64,000 nucleotides of DNA from Nitrospira tepida. Lineage in GTDB: Bacteria > Nitrospirota > Nitrospiria > Nitrospirales > Nitrospiraceae. Of this stretch, positions 36,769-45,794 are shown piece by piece. Positions within the stretch are counted from its first letter, which is position 1. The number at the start of each line of letters is the position of its first letter. Location of the stretch: assembly GCF_947241125.1 (NCBI RefSeq), contig NZ_OX365700.1:558001-622000 (forward strand), written 5' to 3'. The position numbers were made by a program, and so were the translations under genes. Under the pieces are notes generated by a model. It was given only the letters and a program-made list of their open reading frames with translations, ran no database searches and was not told the origin of the DNA.

Positions 36769-38229
36769 GTGAAACGTCCTGACCAAACAGCACAAGCGAA
36801 AAGTAGGCACAGGAGCGCACGGACAGTTGCGCTGGATGTGCTCGGCGCGGTGGAGGATCGGCGCCTGCACGCCGAGGACGAGCTCGATCGCGCGAGCGCC
36901 GCCGCCTCGTTGGATCAGCGCGACCGGGCACTGCTGTTGGAGCTGGTCTATGGAGTGTTGCGGCAACGGAGCCTGCTCGATTGGCGGCTGAACCGGGTGG
37001 CCGATCGTCCCATCGAACGGCTGCCCCCTCCGATCCGGTGGATTCTCAGGCTCGGCGCCTATCAGATCCTGTGGCTGACTAAGATCCCGCCTCGCGCGGC
37101 CGTGCATGAGACGGTGGAATTGGTTCGAGGAACCAAGCTCCACAATCGCGACCATTGGACGCGATTCGTCAATGCCGTGCTCCGGGCCTTGTTGCGGTCT
37201 TCCGATATGCTGTTGCCCGATCCTTCCTCCGATCCGCAGATCAATCCTATCAAGCCCATCGAGGCGTTGAGTGTCCGCTATTCCTGTCCGCCCTGGATGG
37301 TCGAGCGGTGGATCACGCGCTTGGGCATTGAGGGGGCCGCGGCCCTCTGCCGGCAGGTGGCGGCAGAACCCCCGCTAACGCTCCGCGTCAATCGGATCCG
37401 GCTCCAACAGGCCGAGCTGCTGTCGACTTTCCAAGCGGCCGGCATCGCGGCTCGGCCGACCGAGGTCAGCCCGGATGGGGTTGTGGTCGAGCGAGGCGGC
37501 AATCCTGCCGAGCTTCCTCTGTTCCGGAAGGGAGGATTCTATATTGAGGATGAAGCGGCCCAGTTGATCCCGCGCCTGCTCGGTCCGAAGCCGGGAGAAC
37601 GGATCCTGGATGCCTGCGCGGCGCCAGGCGGGAAAACCACGCATTTGACGGCGCTGATGGAGAATGAAGGAGAAGTCATCGCGTTGGATCGCAGCCCGTC
37701 GCGATTGCGACTCTTGAGGGAGAATCTCCTTCGATTGGGCGCGACCAACGTGAAGTCGTTCGTTTATGACCTCGCGACGTTGCCGCGCGCTGATCGATTA
37801 CACGATCGACCACAGCCTGAGGCCGACTTCCCGGCGGACCTGCTTCAGCCGTTCGATCGGATTCTGCTCGATGCGCCCTGCAGCGCCTTCGGCGTGTTGC
37901 GCCGTCATCCCGAAGCGAAGTGGCAGAAGAGTGCGGAAAGCCTCTCCGACCTGCATCGATCGCAGCTTGATCTCCTGGACAGGACCGGCCATCTCTTGCG
38001 GCCCGGCGGCGTGATCGTCTATAGTACCTGCTCGACTGAGCCAGAAGAAACCACCCAGGTGATCGACCGCTTTTCCGAGGCGCATCCGGAGTTTGTGCGA
38101 GAGTCGGTGGCGCCGGAGCTTCCTCCCGTTGCCCAGTCTTTAGTCAACGCGCGCGGCGAATTCTGCTCAGCCGTGAACGCATTCAACATGGACGGCTTTT
38201 TCGCGGCGCGCCTCCGTCGGTCTTCGTGA
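36769..38229 (+). CDS. rsmB: 16S rRNA (cytosine-967-C5) methyltransferase
   Basis: SAM-dependent RNA m5C methyltransferase of about 486 residues. The N-terminal NusB-like domain (to about 150) contains ARTVALDVLGAVEDRRLHAEDELDRA. The catalytic domain has SAM site DACAAPGGKTTHL, motif IV DAPCSAFG with one active-site cysteine, and motif VI YSTCSTEPEE with the other. The open frame begins at 36682 inside fmt; the GTG at 36769, after the fmt stop, gives a sensible N-terminus. The stop overlaps the rpe start. Confidence 0.92.
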   Translation: MKRPDQTAQAKSRHRSARTVALDVLGAVEDRRLHAEDELDRASAAASLDQRDRALLLELVYGVLRQRSLLDWRLNRVADRPIERLPPPIRWILRLGAYQILWLTKIPPRAAVHETVELVRGTKLHNRDHWTRFVNAVLRALLRSSDMLLPDPSSDPQINPIKPIEALSVRYSCPPWMVERWITRLGIEGAAALCRQVAAEPPLTLRVNRIRLQQAELLSTFQAAGIAARPTEVSPDGVVVERGGNPAELPLFRKGGFYIEDEAAQLIPRLLGPKPGERILDACAAPGGKTTHLTALMENEGEVIALDRSPSRLRLLRENLLRLGATNVKSFVYDLATLPRADRLHDRPQPEADFPADLLQPFDRILLDAPCSAFGVLRRHPEAKWQKSAESLSDLHRSQLDLLDRTGHLLRPGGVIVYSTCSTEPEETTQVIDRFSEAHPEFVRESVAPELPPVAQSLVNARGEFCSAVNAFNMDGFFAARLRRSS

Positions 38230-38936
38230 TGACTCGCTCGACTCTCAAGATTGCACCCTCCATCCTTTCAGCGGATTTCGCGCGGTTGGCCGACGAAATC
38301 GCCCGCGTCGAACAGGGCGGGGCGGATTGGCTGCACGTCGATGTCATGGACGGGCATTTCGTGCCGAACCTCACGGTGGGGCCGCCGATCGTCGAATCGA
38401 TCCGCAAGGTGACGCGCCTGCCGCTCGACGTGCATCTAATGGTGACGAATCCGGACGACTGCATCGGCGCCTTTGCCGAGGCCGGCGCGGACTATCTCAC
38501 GGTGCATGTGGAGGCCTGTCCGCACCTGCACCGGACCGTGCAATTCATCAAGGAGCGCGGGGTCAAGGCCGGCGTCACGTTGAATCCGGCCACATCGGTA
38601 GTCACGCTGGAAGAAATCCTTCCCGATGTCGATCTGGTCCTCGTCATGTCGGTCAATCCAGGCTTCGGGGGGCAACAGTTCATTCCCGGCTCGCTGGACA
38701 AGATCAAAAAAATCCGCGCGATGCTGGATCAAGCCCGGAGTCAGGCCCTCTTGGAAGTGGACGGGGGTGTCAAGGTGGACAACGCGGCTCAAGTCGTCGA
38801 GGCCGGCGCGGACGTGTTGGTGGCGGGCTCCGCCATCTTTTGCAGCGCCGACTATGCGGGCACGATCAAGGCCATGCGCGAGGCGGGCCATGCGATGCCG
38901 GACGGGTCTCGTGGACGCAGCTCCGTCTCCAGGTAA
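38229..38936 (+). CDS. rpe: Ribulose-phosphate 3-epimerase
   Basis: Interconverts ribulose 5-phosphate and xylulose 5-phosphate in the pentose phosphate/Calvin pathways. The TIM barrel of about 235 residues carries KIAPSILSADFARLADEI, HVDVMDGHFVPNLTVGPP (metal-ligand His and Asp), PLDVHLMVTNPD and VMSVNPGFGGQQFIP, all family hallmarks. ATG 38229 overlaps the rsmB stop by one base; GTG 38226 is an alternative. The C-terminus, after MREAGHAM, is a variable basic tail. Confidence 0.96.
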   Translation: MTRSTLKIAPSILSADFARLADEIARVEQGGADWLHVDVMDGHFVPNLTVGPPIVESIRKVTRLPLDVHLMVTNPDDCIGAFAEAGADYLTVHVEACPHLHRTVQFIKERGVKAGVTLNPATSVVTLEEILPDVDLVLVMSVNPGFGGQQFIPGSLDKIKKIRAMLDQARSQALLEVDGGVKVDNAAQVVEAGADVLVAGSAIFCSADYAGTIKAMREAGHAMPDGSRGRSSVSR

Positions 38937-38957
38937 CCGGCCGAAAGTCGAGGTGGC

Positions 38958-40520
38958 GTGGACCGCAGGGCATTGATCGATAGTCTCCATCCCCTTGAGG
39001 GCAAGGTCCTCACGGCCCTGGCTCGGGAGGTGCAGCAAGCCCAGTCCCTGGAGGCCCTCGCCGCAGCGACCCAGCTCGAGCCGTCGCAACTCAGCATGGC
39101 GGTGGAATGGCTTCTCGCCAAGAAGCTGATCCGCGTCGAATCGGAAGTCGTCACTTCTCAGGTCTCCCTCACCAAGATCGGTGAACAATTTCTCCAAAGC
39201 CACTCCCCGATCGAACGGGCCTTGGCAACCCTACGAACGGCCAGCGATCTGGGGCAGAGCTACACCATTCAGGAACTACAGGCCAAGGAGCAGATCGAGC
39301 CGTCGCAGATGAGCGGCGTGGTCGGCACCCTGAAGAAGGAAGGCGCGATCCGGATCGTCCAGGGCGGCTATGTGCAGGCCACCGGCCGCCCGAGCCCTAC
39401 GGCGGAGACGTTGCGCGGCCTGTTGGAACAGTTGAAGGACGGTCCGACCGATCTGGCGGCGATCGCGGAGCCGGCGCAGGCGGTCCTCAAACAGTACGCG
39501 GTTCGACGGGGCAATACGCAGGAACCGTTCCGCATCGACGAGCGGGTGACGCGCGAATACTCGCTCACCGGCGAGGGCCGGGAAGCGGCCGAAGCCTTGG
39601 CGCAAGTCGGCGAGATCGAGGAGGTCTCGCAGTTGACGCCGGAGATGCTGAAGGACGGGTCCTGGCGTCACAAACGATTTCGCAAGTACACGATCAGCCT
39701 ACGGCCGCCGCGAGTGGCGCCCGGCAAGCGGCACCCGTATCGGGAGTTCCTGGACCTGGTGAAGCTGCAACTCGTCAGCATGGGGTTTCAAGAGATGCGG
39801 GGCTCGCTGGTCGAGACCGAATTTTGGAACATGGACGCGCTCTACATGCCGCAGTTTCATCCGGCGCGCGACATTCACGACGTGTACTTCGTCAAAAACC
39901 CGACCCATGCTTCCGCGATCGAGGAGCCCTTCCTCTCGCGCGTGAGCGCCGCGCACCGATCCGGGGGCAAGACCGGCTCGACCGGCTGGGGCTATGAGTT
40001 CAACGAAACCAGGGCGAGGCGATTGGTGCTGCGGAGCCAGGGCACGGCGGTCTCCGCCCATTGTTTGGCGAGCAGGCCGCTCATTCCCGGCAAGTACTTT
40101 TCGATCGCCCGCTGCTTTCGCTACGACCAGGTGGATGCGACCCACGCCACGGATTTTTTCCAGATCGAAGGGATCGTGCTCGGAGCCGACATCAATTTCC
40201 GAACCCTGCTCGGGCTGCTGCACTTGTTTGCGCGGGAAGTGGCGCAGGCGAAGGAAAGCAAGTTCTTGCCGGCCTATTTTCCCTTTACGGAGCCGTCCGT
40301 CGAGCTGCACGTGCGTCATCCCAAGTTGGGCTGGATGGAGTTGGGCGGCGCGGGCTTGTTTCGGCCGGAAGTAACGATTCCGCTCGGCGTGGATGTGCCG
40401 GTGATCGCCTGGGGTTTGGGGTTGGACCGGATGGCGATGGTCGCCCTCGGCATTCACGACATTCGCGATTTGTTTGCCGCGGATTTGGATCTGATCCGGA
40501 CGACCCGGGGTAAATTCTAG
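38958..40520 (+). CDS. pheS: Phenylalanyl-tRNA synthetase alpha subunit, archaeal/eukaryotic type
   Basis: Catalytic class II subunit charging tRNA-Phe. At 520 residues it is far longer than typical bacterial PheS (about 340). The first 240 residues contain tandem winged-helix-like modules (LEGKVLTALAREVQQAQSLEALAAATQLEPSQLS) found in archaeal and cytosolic eukaryotic enzymes. Catalytic motifs are clear: HPYREFLDLVKLQLVSMGFQEM, FHPARDIHDVYFV, FRYDQVDATHATDFFQIEG and ELGGAGLFRPEV. The start is GTG with GAGGTGG upstream. It follows rpe by 21 bases and precedes pheT. Confidence 0.94.
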   Translation: MDRRALIDSLHPLEGKVLTALAREVQQAQSLEALAAATQLEPSQLSMAVEWLLAKKLIRVESEVVTSQVSLTKIGEQFLQSHSPIERALATLRTASDLGQSYTIQELQAKEQIEPSQMSGVVGTLKKEGAIRIVQGGYVQATGRPSPTAETLRGLLEQLKDGPTDLAAIAEPAQAVLKQYAVRRGNTQEPFRIDERVTREYSLTGEGREAAEALAQVGEIEEVSQLTPEMLKDGSWRHKRFRKYTISLRPPRVAPGKRHPYREFLDLVKLQLVSMGFQEMRGSLVETEFWNMDALYMPQFHPARDIHDVYFVKNPTHASAIEEPFLSRVSAAHRSGGKTGSTGWGYEFNETRARRLVLRSQGTAVSAHCLASRPLIPGKYFSIARCFRYDQVDATHATDFFQIEGIVLGADINFRTLLGLLHLFAREVAQAKESKFLPAYFPFTEPSVELHVRHPKLGWMELGGAGLFRPEVTIPLGVDVPVIAWGLGLDRMAMVALGIHDIRDLFAADLDLIRTTRGKF

Positions 40521-40533
40521 ACGAAATCAAACC

Positions 40534-42291
40534 ATGCCGACGATTAGTGTTCACCGTACCGATCTGGAATCGCTCATCGAGGCTTCGAAGGGGCCGGGGG
40601 CATCCACGCGCAAACCGGAGGCGCGGGGGCGTGAACGGATCTCGACCGAACAGTTGGAGGAGCTGCTCCAGCTCGTCAAGGGCGAGTACAAGGGACAGGA
40701 TTCGGACACGGGCGAGTGGCGGGTCGAGCTCCAGGACAGCAACCGTCCCGATCTCTGGTGCTGCGAAGGCATCGCCCGCCAAATTCGCATCAAGCGAGGC
40801 GGGAAACTCCTCTCGTACCCCTTCTTCTCCAAGAAGACCAAGGCCACGCAACGCATCCTGGTCGGTCCCGGCATCGAGCAGGTCCGTCCCTACGTCGCCG
40901 CCTGTTCGGCCAGCGGCTATGAGGTGACCGAGGCCGGCCTGGCTCAATTGATTCAAACGCAGGAAAAACTGGCCGATATGTTCGGGCGCAAGCGGCGCAC
41001 GGTGTCGATCGGCATCTATCGCCTCGCGAAGATCCGATTCCCGGTCCATTACGAATTGGTCAAGCCGGACGAGACCCGCTTCACGCCGCTGGGCTTGGAC
41101 ACCCCTATGACGCTGGGGGAGATGCTGATGGTGCATCCGAAGGGCGTCGAGTATGGCGGGATTCTGGCCGGAGCGGAACGGCTGCCTCTGTTGCGGGACG
41201 AGGAGGGGCAGGCCTTGAGTTTTCCGCCGATCATCAACAGCCGGGAAATCGGAGAGGTGCAGGTCGGCGATCGGGACCTGTTCGTCGAGGTGACAGGCAC
41301 GGACCTCCCCATGGTCGTCCTGGCGCTCAATATCTTTGCGGTGAATCTGGCTGACCGGGGCGCGCGGATTGACCCGGTGGAGGTGCGGTACGGCTACAAG
41401 ACGCCGCTCGGCAAATCGGTCGTCACCCCTTGTGAGATCGGACAGGCGCGCGCCATTGCCCTCGACCAGATCGGCGCCGCGCTGGGTCAGGCCTTGAGCG
41501 GGCAGGAGATCCGGAAGGCGTTGGAGACCTACGGCTATGAGGTGGCTCTGAAGAAAACCCAGGTGGTCGTGAAGCTGCCGCCCTATCGGAACGACGTGAT
41601 GCACCCGGTCGATGTGGTCGAGGATGTCGCGATCAGCCGGGGCTATGGAAGCTTTACGCCCGTGATGCCGCAGCAGTTTACCGTGGGAGGGCTGTCGCAG
41701 ATCGAACAGCGATCCGATCGGGTCCGGGACCTCATGGTCGGGCTCGGGTACCAGGAGGTCATGTCGAATATCATGGCCTCCCGGCAGGAACTGGTGGACC
41801 GCATGCGTCTGGCCGGGACTCCTTGGGAGCGGGTCGTGGAGGTGGACAATGTGATGTCCCTCTCCTACGCCTGTCTCCGCCAGAGTTTGTTGCCGTCTCT
41901 GCTGCGGGTGGAGGCGGCCTCCAATCGGGCCTTCTATCCCCATCGACTGTTTGAGGTCGGCGAGTTGGCCAGGCCGGACGAGAGCCGTTCGATCGGCTCC
42001 CGGACGCTGACATCGCTGGGGGTGCTGGCGGCCCATCAGTCGGTTTCATTTTCGGAGGTGCACTCGGCGCTGGACCTGCTCCTGTACTATCTCGGGCTGG
42101 AGTATGAATTGAAACCGATCGCGCACCCCTCGTTCATGGACGGGCGCGTGGGCGAGATCGTGATCCGTGATCGAGGCATCGGTCTCATCGGCGAGTTCCA
42201 CCCTGAAGTCTTGGAACAGTGGCAGATCGGCGTGCCTGCCGCGGGACTGGAACTTGATCTGACGGCCTTGGCGGAGGAGGAAGAGGAATAG
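40534..42291 (+). CDS. pheT: Phenylalanyl-tRNA synthetase beta subunit, archaeal/eukaryotic type
   Basis: Editing and structural subunit of PheRS. At 585 residues it is shorter than bacterial PheT (about 800) and lacks the N-terminal EMAP-like tRNA-binding and C-terminal anticodon-binding extensions. The text EWRVELQDSNRPDLWCCEGIARQIR and FPPIINSREIGEVQVGDRDLFVEVTGTD is characteristic of archaeal/eukaryotic beta subunits (B3/4 editing region). PPYRNDVMHPVDVVEDVAISRGY is the B5-type region. It lies 13 bases after pheS in the same operon and converges with rplT. Confidence 0.94.
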   Translation: MPTISVHRTDLESLIEASKGPGASTRKPEARGRERISTEQLEELLQLVKGEYKGQDSDTGEWRVELQDSNRPDLWCCEGIARQIRIKRGGKLLSYPFFSKKTKATQRILVGPGIEQVRPYVAACSASGYEVTEAGLAQLIQTQEKLADMFGRKRRTVSIGIYRLAKIRFPVHYELVKPDETRFTPLGLDTPMTLGEMLMVHPKGVEYGGILAGAERLPLLRDEEGQALSFPPIINSREIGEVQVGDRDLFVEVTGTDLPMVVLALNIFAVNLADRGARIDPVEVRYGYKTPLGKSVVTPCEIGQARAIALDQIGAALGQALSGQEIRKALETYGYEVALKKTQVVVKLPPYRNDVMHPVDVVEDVAISRGYGSFTPVMPQQFTVGGLSQIEQRSDRVRDLMVGLGYQEVMSNIMASRQELVDRMRLAGTPWERVVEVDNVMSLSYACLRQSLLPSLLRVEAASNRAFYPHRLFEVGELARPDESRSIGSRTLTSLGVLAAHQSVSFSEVHSALDLLLYYLGLEYELKPIAHPSFMDGRVGEIVIRDRGIGLIGEFHPEVLEQWQIGVPAAGLELDLTALAEEEEE

Positions 42292-42343
42292 GGCGCGACC
42301 GAGTCAACCGGCGGCAGAAACAAGGCAGGGGCGAAGATAGACA

Positions 42344-42392
42344 ACGGCCCCGGGGCAAGGCTTTCTGAGCTTCGTCCCAGGGCCGTCTTTAT
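42344..42392. terminator. Terminator between convergent pheT and rplT
   Basis: ACGGCCC (42344-42350) pairs with GGGCCGT (42380-42386), with further inner pairing (GGGGC/GTCCC with one G-T pair, then AAG-GCT/AGCTT). On the plus strand CTTTATT follows. It probably terminates pheST and, less efficiently, rplT transcription. Confidence 0.8.
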
Positions 42393-42410
42393 TGTGTATG
42401 TCGTGATGGA

Positions 42411-42773
42411 TCAGGCGGTCGCCACGTGCTGGCGCGCCAACGAGACCAGCTGCTCGAATCCGCCGGGGTCCTTGATGGCCAGTTCGGAGAGGGCTTTCCG
42501 GTCCAATAGCACCTTGGCCTTCTTCAGCGCGTTCATGAACCGGCTATAGGTCAAGCCGTGCTGGCGGGTGGCCGCGCTGATCCGCGCGACCCACAGTTGC
42601 CGGAAGTTCCGCTTGCGCTTCTTCCGCTCCCGGTAGGCATAGGTTTGGCCCTTATCGACCGATTCGGTGGCGGATCGAAAGAGCCGGCTCTTGGCGCCGT
42701 ATTGGCCCTTCGCCAGTTTCAGCCGTTTTTTTCTTCGTTGTCGGGTTTTTGGCCCGCCTTTGACCCGTGGCAT
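42411..42773 (-). CDS. rplT: 50S ribosomal protein L20
   Basis: Primary 23S rRNA-binding protein needed early in 50S assembly. The 120-residue product, MPRVKGGPKTRQRRKKRLKLAKG and on, has RSATESVDKGQTYAYRERKKRKRNFRQLWVARI, the conserved core. In many bacteria L20 autoregulates the infC-rpmI-rplT mRNA; no operator could be recognised. It is the last gene of thrS-infC-rpmI-rplT. Confidence 0.97.
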   Translation of the reverse strand: MPRVKGGPKTRQRRKKRLKLAKGQYGAKSRLFRSATESVDKGQTYAYRERKKRKRNFRQLWVARISAATRQHGLTYSRFMNALKKAKVLLDRKALSELAIKDPGGFEQLVSLARQHVATA

Positions 42774-42818
42774 GGCGATGTGCTCCCTTCGTGTGATCTG
42801 TAGTCGTTCGCCGGAACG

Positions 42819-43022
42819 TCAATCGTGCGGCAGCAGCCTGGCGATCGTCCCGCTTTGGGTCGGAGAGACTTCGCTCTTCCCCTTCAGCCGGCGCTTTTGG
42901 CTGCGCGTCCGGCCGGTCAGCAGATGTCGCCTCCCGGCCGGCTTATGCAGGACGCGGCCTGACGCCGTCTTTTTGAACCGCTTGCTCGCTCCGCTGTGTG
43001 TCTTGAGTTTCTTGCCCGCCAT
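42819..43022 (-). CDS. rpmI: 50S ribosomal protein L35
   Basis: A 67-residue ribosomal protein, MAGKKLKTHSGASKRFKKTASG and on, with the L35 core HKPAGRRHLLTGRTRSQKRRL. It lies in a longer open frame that runs upstream through infC in another register; the ATG at 43022, preceded by GAAAGACGAGGA, gives the exact family length. It lies between infC and rplT in the standard order. Confidence 0.96.
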   Translation of the reverse strand: MAGKKLKTHSGASKRFKKTASGRVLHKPAGRRHLLTGRTRSQKRRLKGKSEVSPTQSGTIARLLPHD

Positions 43023-43051
43023 GCTGTGTCCTCGTCTTTCCTGTGGCTTTC

Positions 43052-43561
43052 TCAGTTCTTCGGCGCCACCACCATGATGAGGCTCCGCCCTTCCATCCTG
43101 GGAGCGTACTCGATCGTGCCGCAATCGGTCAGATTGGCGATCACGCTCTGCATCACGTTGCGTCCCATTTCCTGATTCGCCATCTCGCGGCCTCGATAGT
43201 TCACGCTGACCTTGGTCTTGTTGCCCTCTTCGAGGAATCCCCGGATCTGGCGGATTTTGATTTCCAGATCGTGCTTGTCCGTTCTCGGGCGCAGCTTGAT
43301 TTCCTTGACCTGCGTGGATTTCTGATGCCGCCGGCTTTGATGCTCCTTCTTGCTGAGCTCGTACTTGTACTTCCCATAGTCCATGATCCGGCACACGGGA
43401 GGCTGGGACATGGGCGCGACTTCGACCAGGTCATACCCCATCTCCTGAGCCTTCCGGTAGGCCTCAACCGTCGGGAGAATCCCCAGTTGCTCGCCCTCAG
43501 GGCCGATGACGCGGACTTCGCGGATTCGAATTTCCCGATTGACTCTCAGCTTCGGAACGAT
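43052..43561 (-). CDS. infC: Translation initiation factor IF-3, ATC start codon
   Basis: It binds the 30S subunit and controls start-codon selection and subunit separation. The 169-residue protein has the N-terminal domain (KLRVNREIRIREVRVIGPEGEQLGILPTVEAY spans residues 4-35) and the C-terminal domain with YGKYKYELSKKEH and RGREM. No ATG, GTG or TTG begins the N-terminal domain. The ATC at 43561, five bases after GAGGTG, is the only well-placed start, consistent with the rare AUU/AUA/AUC starts used by infC for autoregulation. Starting at the first ATG (43441) would delete the N-terminal domain. Confidence 0.93.
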   Translation of the reverse strand: MVPKLRVNREIRIREVRVIGPEGEQLGILPTVEAYRKAQEMGYDLVEVAPMSQPPVCRIMDYGKYKYELSKKEHQSRRHQKSTQVKEIKLRPRTDKHDLEIKIRQIRGFLEEGNKTKVSVNYRGREMANQEMGRNVMQSVIANLTDCGTIEYAPRMEGRSLIMVVAPKN

Positions 43562-43588
43562 AAGCCACCTCTTTAGAACGTGGATGAA

Positions 43589-45514
43589 TTAAGACCGGCC
43601 GAAGGGTTGTGTCATGTCCGCCCGCAACATGTCAAGCAGGGCCGGAACGGTCATGCTGCCCAAATCGGCCTTGTGACGCCCCCTCACGGAGATCGTGCCG
43701 CTCTGCACTTCGCGATCACCCACGACCAACATGTAGGGAATTTTGGACGTTTCCGCCTCGCGGATTTTGAGCCCGATCTTCTCGTTGCGCACATTCGCGT
43801 CGACCCGAAAGCCGGCTTCCGACAACTGCGCGCGCAGGGCCTCCGCATAGGCGTGCTGCTTCTCGGAGATCGGCAGGATCACGGCCTGGACCGGCGCCAG
43901 CCAGGTCGGGAAGGCTCCGGCATAGTGCTCAACCAGAATGCCGAAGAACCGTTCGATGGACCCCATCAGCGCCCGGTGAATCATGATCGGCTGGTGGGAC
44001 TTCCCGTCCTCGCCGATGTAACTCAGATCGAAGCGCTCCGGATTATTGAAATCGACTTGAACGGTTGAACATTGCCAGGAACGGCCGAGCGCATCCTTGA
44101 TCTTGATGTCGATCTTCGGTCCGTAAAAGGCGCCGCCGCCTTCGTCCCTCTCGTAGGCAATGCCCTGTTCCTTCAGGGCCGCTTCGAGCGAGCTGGTGGC
44201 CTGGGTCCATTTCTCATCGGACCCCACCGACTTCTCCGGGCGGGTCGAGAGAAAAATCTCGAACTCGGTGAAACCGAACGCGTTGAGAATGAAAAACGTG
44301 AAATTGAGGACCCGGCTCACTTCTTCCTGGATTTGATCGGGGCGGCAGAACAGATGCGCGTCGTCCTGGGTGAAGCCGCGGACGCGCAAGAGGCCGTGGA
44401 GCACCCCCGTGCGCTCGTACCGATACACCGTCCCCAGCTCGCCGTAGCGGATCGGCAGGTCCCGATAGCTCCTGAGATGGGACTTGTACACCATGATGTG
44501 GTACGGGCAGTTCATCGGCTTGAGCTGATATTCGCTGTTCTCCACCTTCATCGCGGCGAACATGTTCTCGCGGTAATAGTCGACGTGGCCGCTGGTTTTC
44601 CAGAGGTCGAGGCGGGCGACGTGGGGCGAGTAGACCAGTTGATAGCCCTGCTTCAGGTGCTGCTCCCTCCAGAAGTTTTCGATCAGCAGCCGGATGAGGG
44701 ACCCCTTGGGATGCCAGAGGACCAGCCCTGGGCCGATCTCGTCCTGGATGGTGATGAGGTCCAGCTCCTTGCCGAGCTTGCGGTGGTCGCGCCGCTTGAT
44801 TTCCTCCAACTTATGGAGATAGGCGTCGAGCTCGGCCTGGGTCGGAAACGACGTCCCGTAAATCCGCTGCAGCATGGGATTCCGCTCGTCGCCCCGCCAG
44901 TAGGCGCCGCCGGTGCTGAGCAGCTTGAAGGCGCCGACATGCCCGGTCGTCGGCAAGTGCGGTCCGCGGCAGAGATCGACGAACTCCCCCTGGCTGTAGA
45001 GCGAGATGGGTTGGCCGTCCTCGAACCCCTGGATCATCTCGACCTTGTACTGCTCGCCCCGCGAGCGAAAGAAGGAGACGGCCTCGTCCTTCGGCAGTTC
45101 GGTCCGCTTGACGGTCAGGCCGCGCGCGATGATCTCCTTCGCGCGGGCCTCGATCTTTTCCAGATCCTCCGGCGTAAAGGGCCGATCGAACGCAAAGTCG
45201 TAGTAAAACCCTTCGTCAAGCGCCGGGCCGATGGTCAATTGCGCGGTCGGAAACACTTCCTTGACCGCCTGCGCCATGATGTGGGTGCTGCTGTGCCGAT
45301 AGACTTCCCGGCCGTCCGGCGAGTCGAACGTGAGCGGCTCGATGGCCGCGTCCTTCGTCAACCGCGCCGAGAGGTCCATCGGGCGCCCGTCCACCTTGGC
45401 TGCAAGGATGCTCTGATCCAGGCGCGCGCCGGCTTGGGCCAGCGCGTCCTGTACCGTGCAACCAGTCGGAACCTGTTGGCGAGACCCGTCTGGGAGGGTG
45501 ATTGTGATCTGCAC
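43589..45514 (-). CDS. thrS: Threonyl-tRNA synthetase
   Basis: Class II synthetase with editing. From GTG 45514 it has 641 residues, matching the usual bacterial length. The TGS domain (ITITLPDGSRQQVP), the editing domain with HSSTHIMAQAV, and the catalytic core follow in order: MNCPYHIMVYKSHLRSYRDLP, RVRGFTQDDAHLFC, then the anticodon-binding C-terminus. The open frame reaches 45568, but that extension runs through a hairpin and T-run after tRNA-Val, so the internal GTG is preferred. It precedes infC by 27 bases. Confidence 0.95.
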   Translation of the reverse strand: MQITITLPDGSRQQVPTGCTVQDALAQAGARLDQSILAAKVDGRPMDLSARLTKDAAIEPLTFDSPDGREVYRHSSTHIMAQAVKEVFPTAQLTIGPALDEGFYYDFAFDRPFTPEDLEKIEARAKEIIARGLTVKRTELPKDEAVSFFRSRGEQYKVEMIQGFEDGQPISLYSQGEFVDLCRGPHLPTTGHVGAFKLLSTGGAYWRGDERNPMLQRIYGTSFPTQAELDAYLHKLEEIKRRDHRKLGKELDLITIQDEIGPGLVLWHPKGSLIRLLIENFWREQHLKQGYQLVYSPHVARLDLWKTSGHVDYYRENMFAAMKVENSEYQLKPMNCPYHIMVYKSHLRSYRDLPIRYGELGTVYRYERTGVLHGLLRVRGFTQDDAHLFCRPDQIQEEVSRVLNFTFFILNAFGFTEFEIFLSTRPEKSVGSDEKWTQATSSLEAALKEQGIAYERDEGGGAFYGPKIDIKIKDALGRSWQCSTVQVDFNNPERFDLSYIGEDGKSHQPIMIHRALMGSIERFFGILVEHYAGAFPTWLAPVQAVILPISEKQHAYAEALRAQLSEAGFRVDANVRNEKIGLKIREAETSKIPYMLVVGDREVQSGTISVRGRHKADLGSMTVPALLDMLRADMTQPFGRS

Positions 45515-45538
45515 TGAACTCAAAACAAATGGCCTGGA

Positions 45539-45574
45539 AAAGAAGAAAGGCACCGGAACCGGCACCACCGGTTC
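45539..45574 (-). terminator. Hairpin with T-run between tRNA-Val and thrS
   Basis: On the minus strand GAACCGG-TGGTG-CCGGTTC (45574-45556) is followed by CGGTG and then a T-rich run, CCTTTCTTCTTTT. It could end tRNA-Val transcripts partially and attenuate the downstream thrS-infC-rpmI-rplT genes. Confidence 0.55.
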
Positions 45575-45590
45575 GATGCCTCAGGTTACA

Positions 45591-45665
45591 TGGTAGGCGC
45601 GGACGGTCTTGAACCGTCGACCTCTACCGTGTCAAGGTAGCGCTCTCCCCCTGAGCTACGCGCCT
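45591..45665 (-). tRNA. tRNA-Val (GAC anticodon)
   Basis: A 75-nucleotide cloverleaf with encoded CCA. The acceptor is AGGCGCG with CGCGCCT, the D-arm GCTC...GAGC, the anticodon arm CTACC-TTGACAC-GGTAG with GAC, and the T-arm GACGG-TTCAAGA-CCGTC. It lies directly upstream of thrS and probably shares a promoter with it. Confidence 0.95.
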
Positions 45666-45680
45666 AGAATCCAAGCCGGA

Positions 45681-45710
45681 ATGCTAATACATGGTCTTCT
45701 TGAGTGTCAA
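45681..45710 (-). promoter_or_regulatory. Promoter of tRNA-Val and the thrS operon
   Basis: TTGACA (45710-45705) and TAGCAT (45686-45681) on the minus strand, 18 bases apart. The -10 box is the same as that of the initiator tRNA gene. The leader to the tRNA would be about nine bases. Confidence 0.7.
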
Positions 45711-45761
45711 GAAACGGAGCTGGAAGGAGCCCGGACCTCTGGGACCTGCTTGCCAGCTCCG
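45711..45761 (-). terminator. Terminator-like hairpin after the HU gene
   Basis: CGGAGCTGG on the minus strand (45761-45753) pairs perfectly with CCAGCTCCG (45723-45715) across a 29-base, partly paired loop, followed by TTTCTT. It also immediately precedes the tRNA-Val -35 box. Confidence 0.6.
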
Positions 45762-45794
45762 GTCTTGGACGATGGCGCTGCGGAGAGAGGCGCG

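Noticed and set aside
40285-42036. Minus-strand open frame of 583 codons opposite pheS and pheT
   Set aside because: The sequence is low-complexity, rich in R, P, H, Q and D, as expected for antisense of GC-rich genes; the plus-strand pheT is unambiguous.
45539-45590. T-box riboswitch upstream of thrS
   Set aside because: The interval after tRNA-Val is too short and lacks the conserved T-box bases; only a simple hairpin with a T-run is present.
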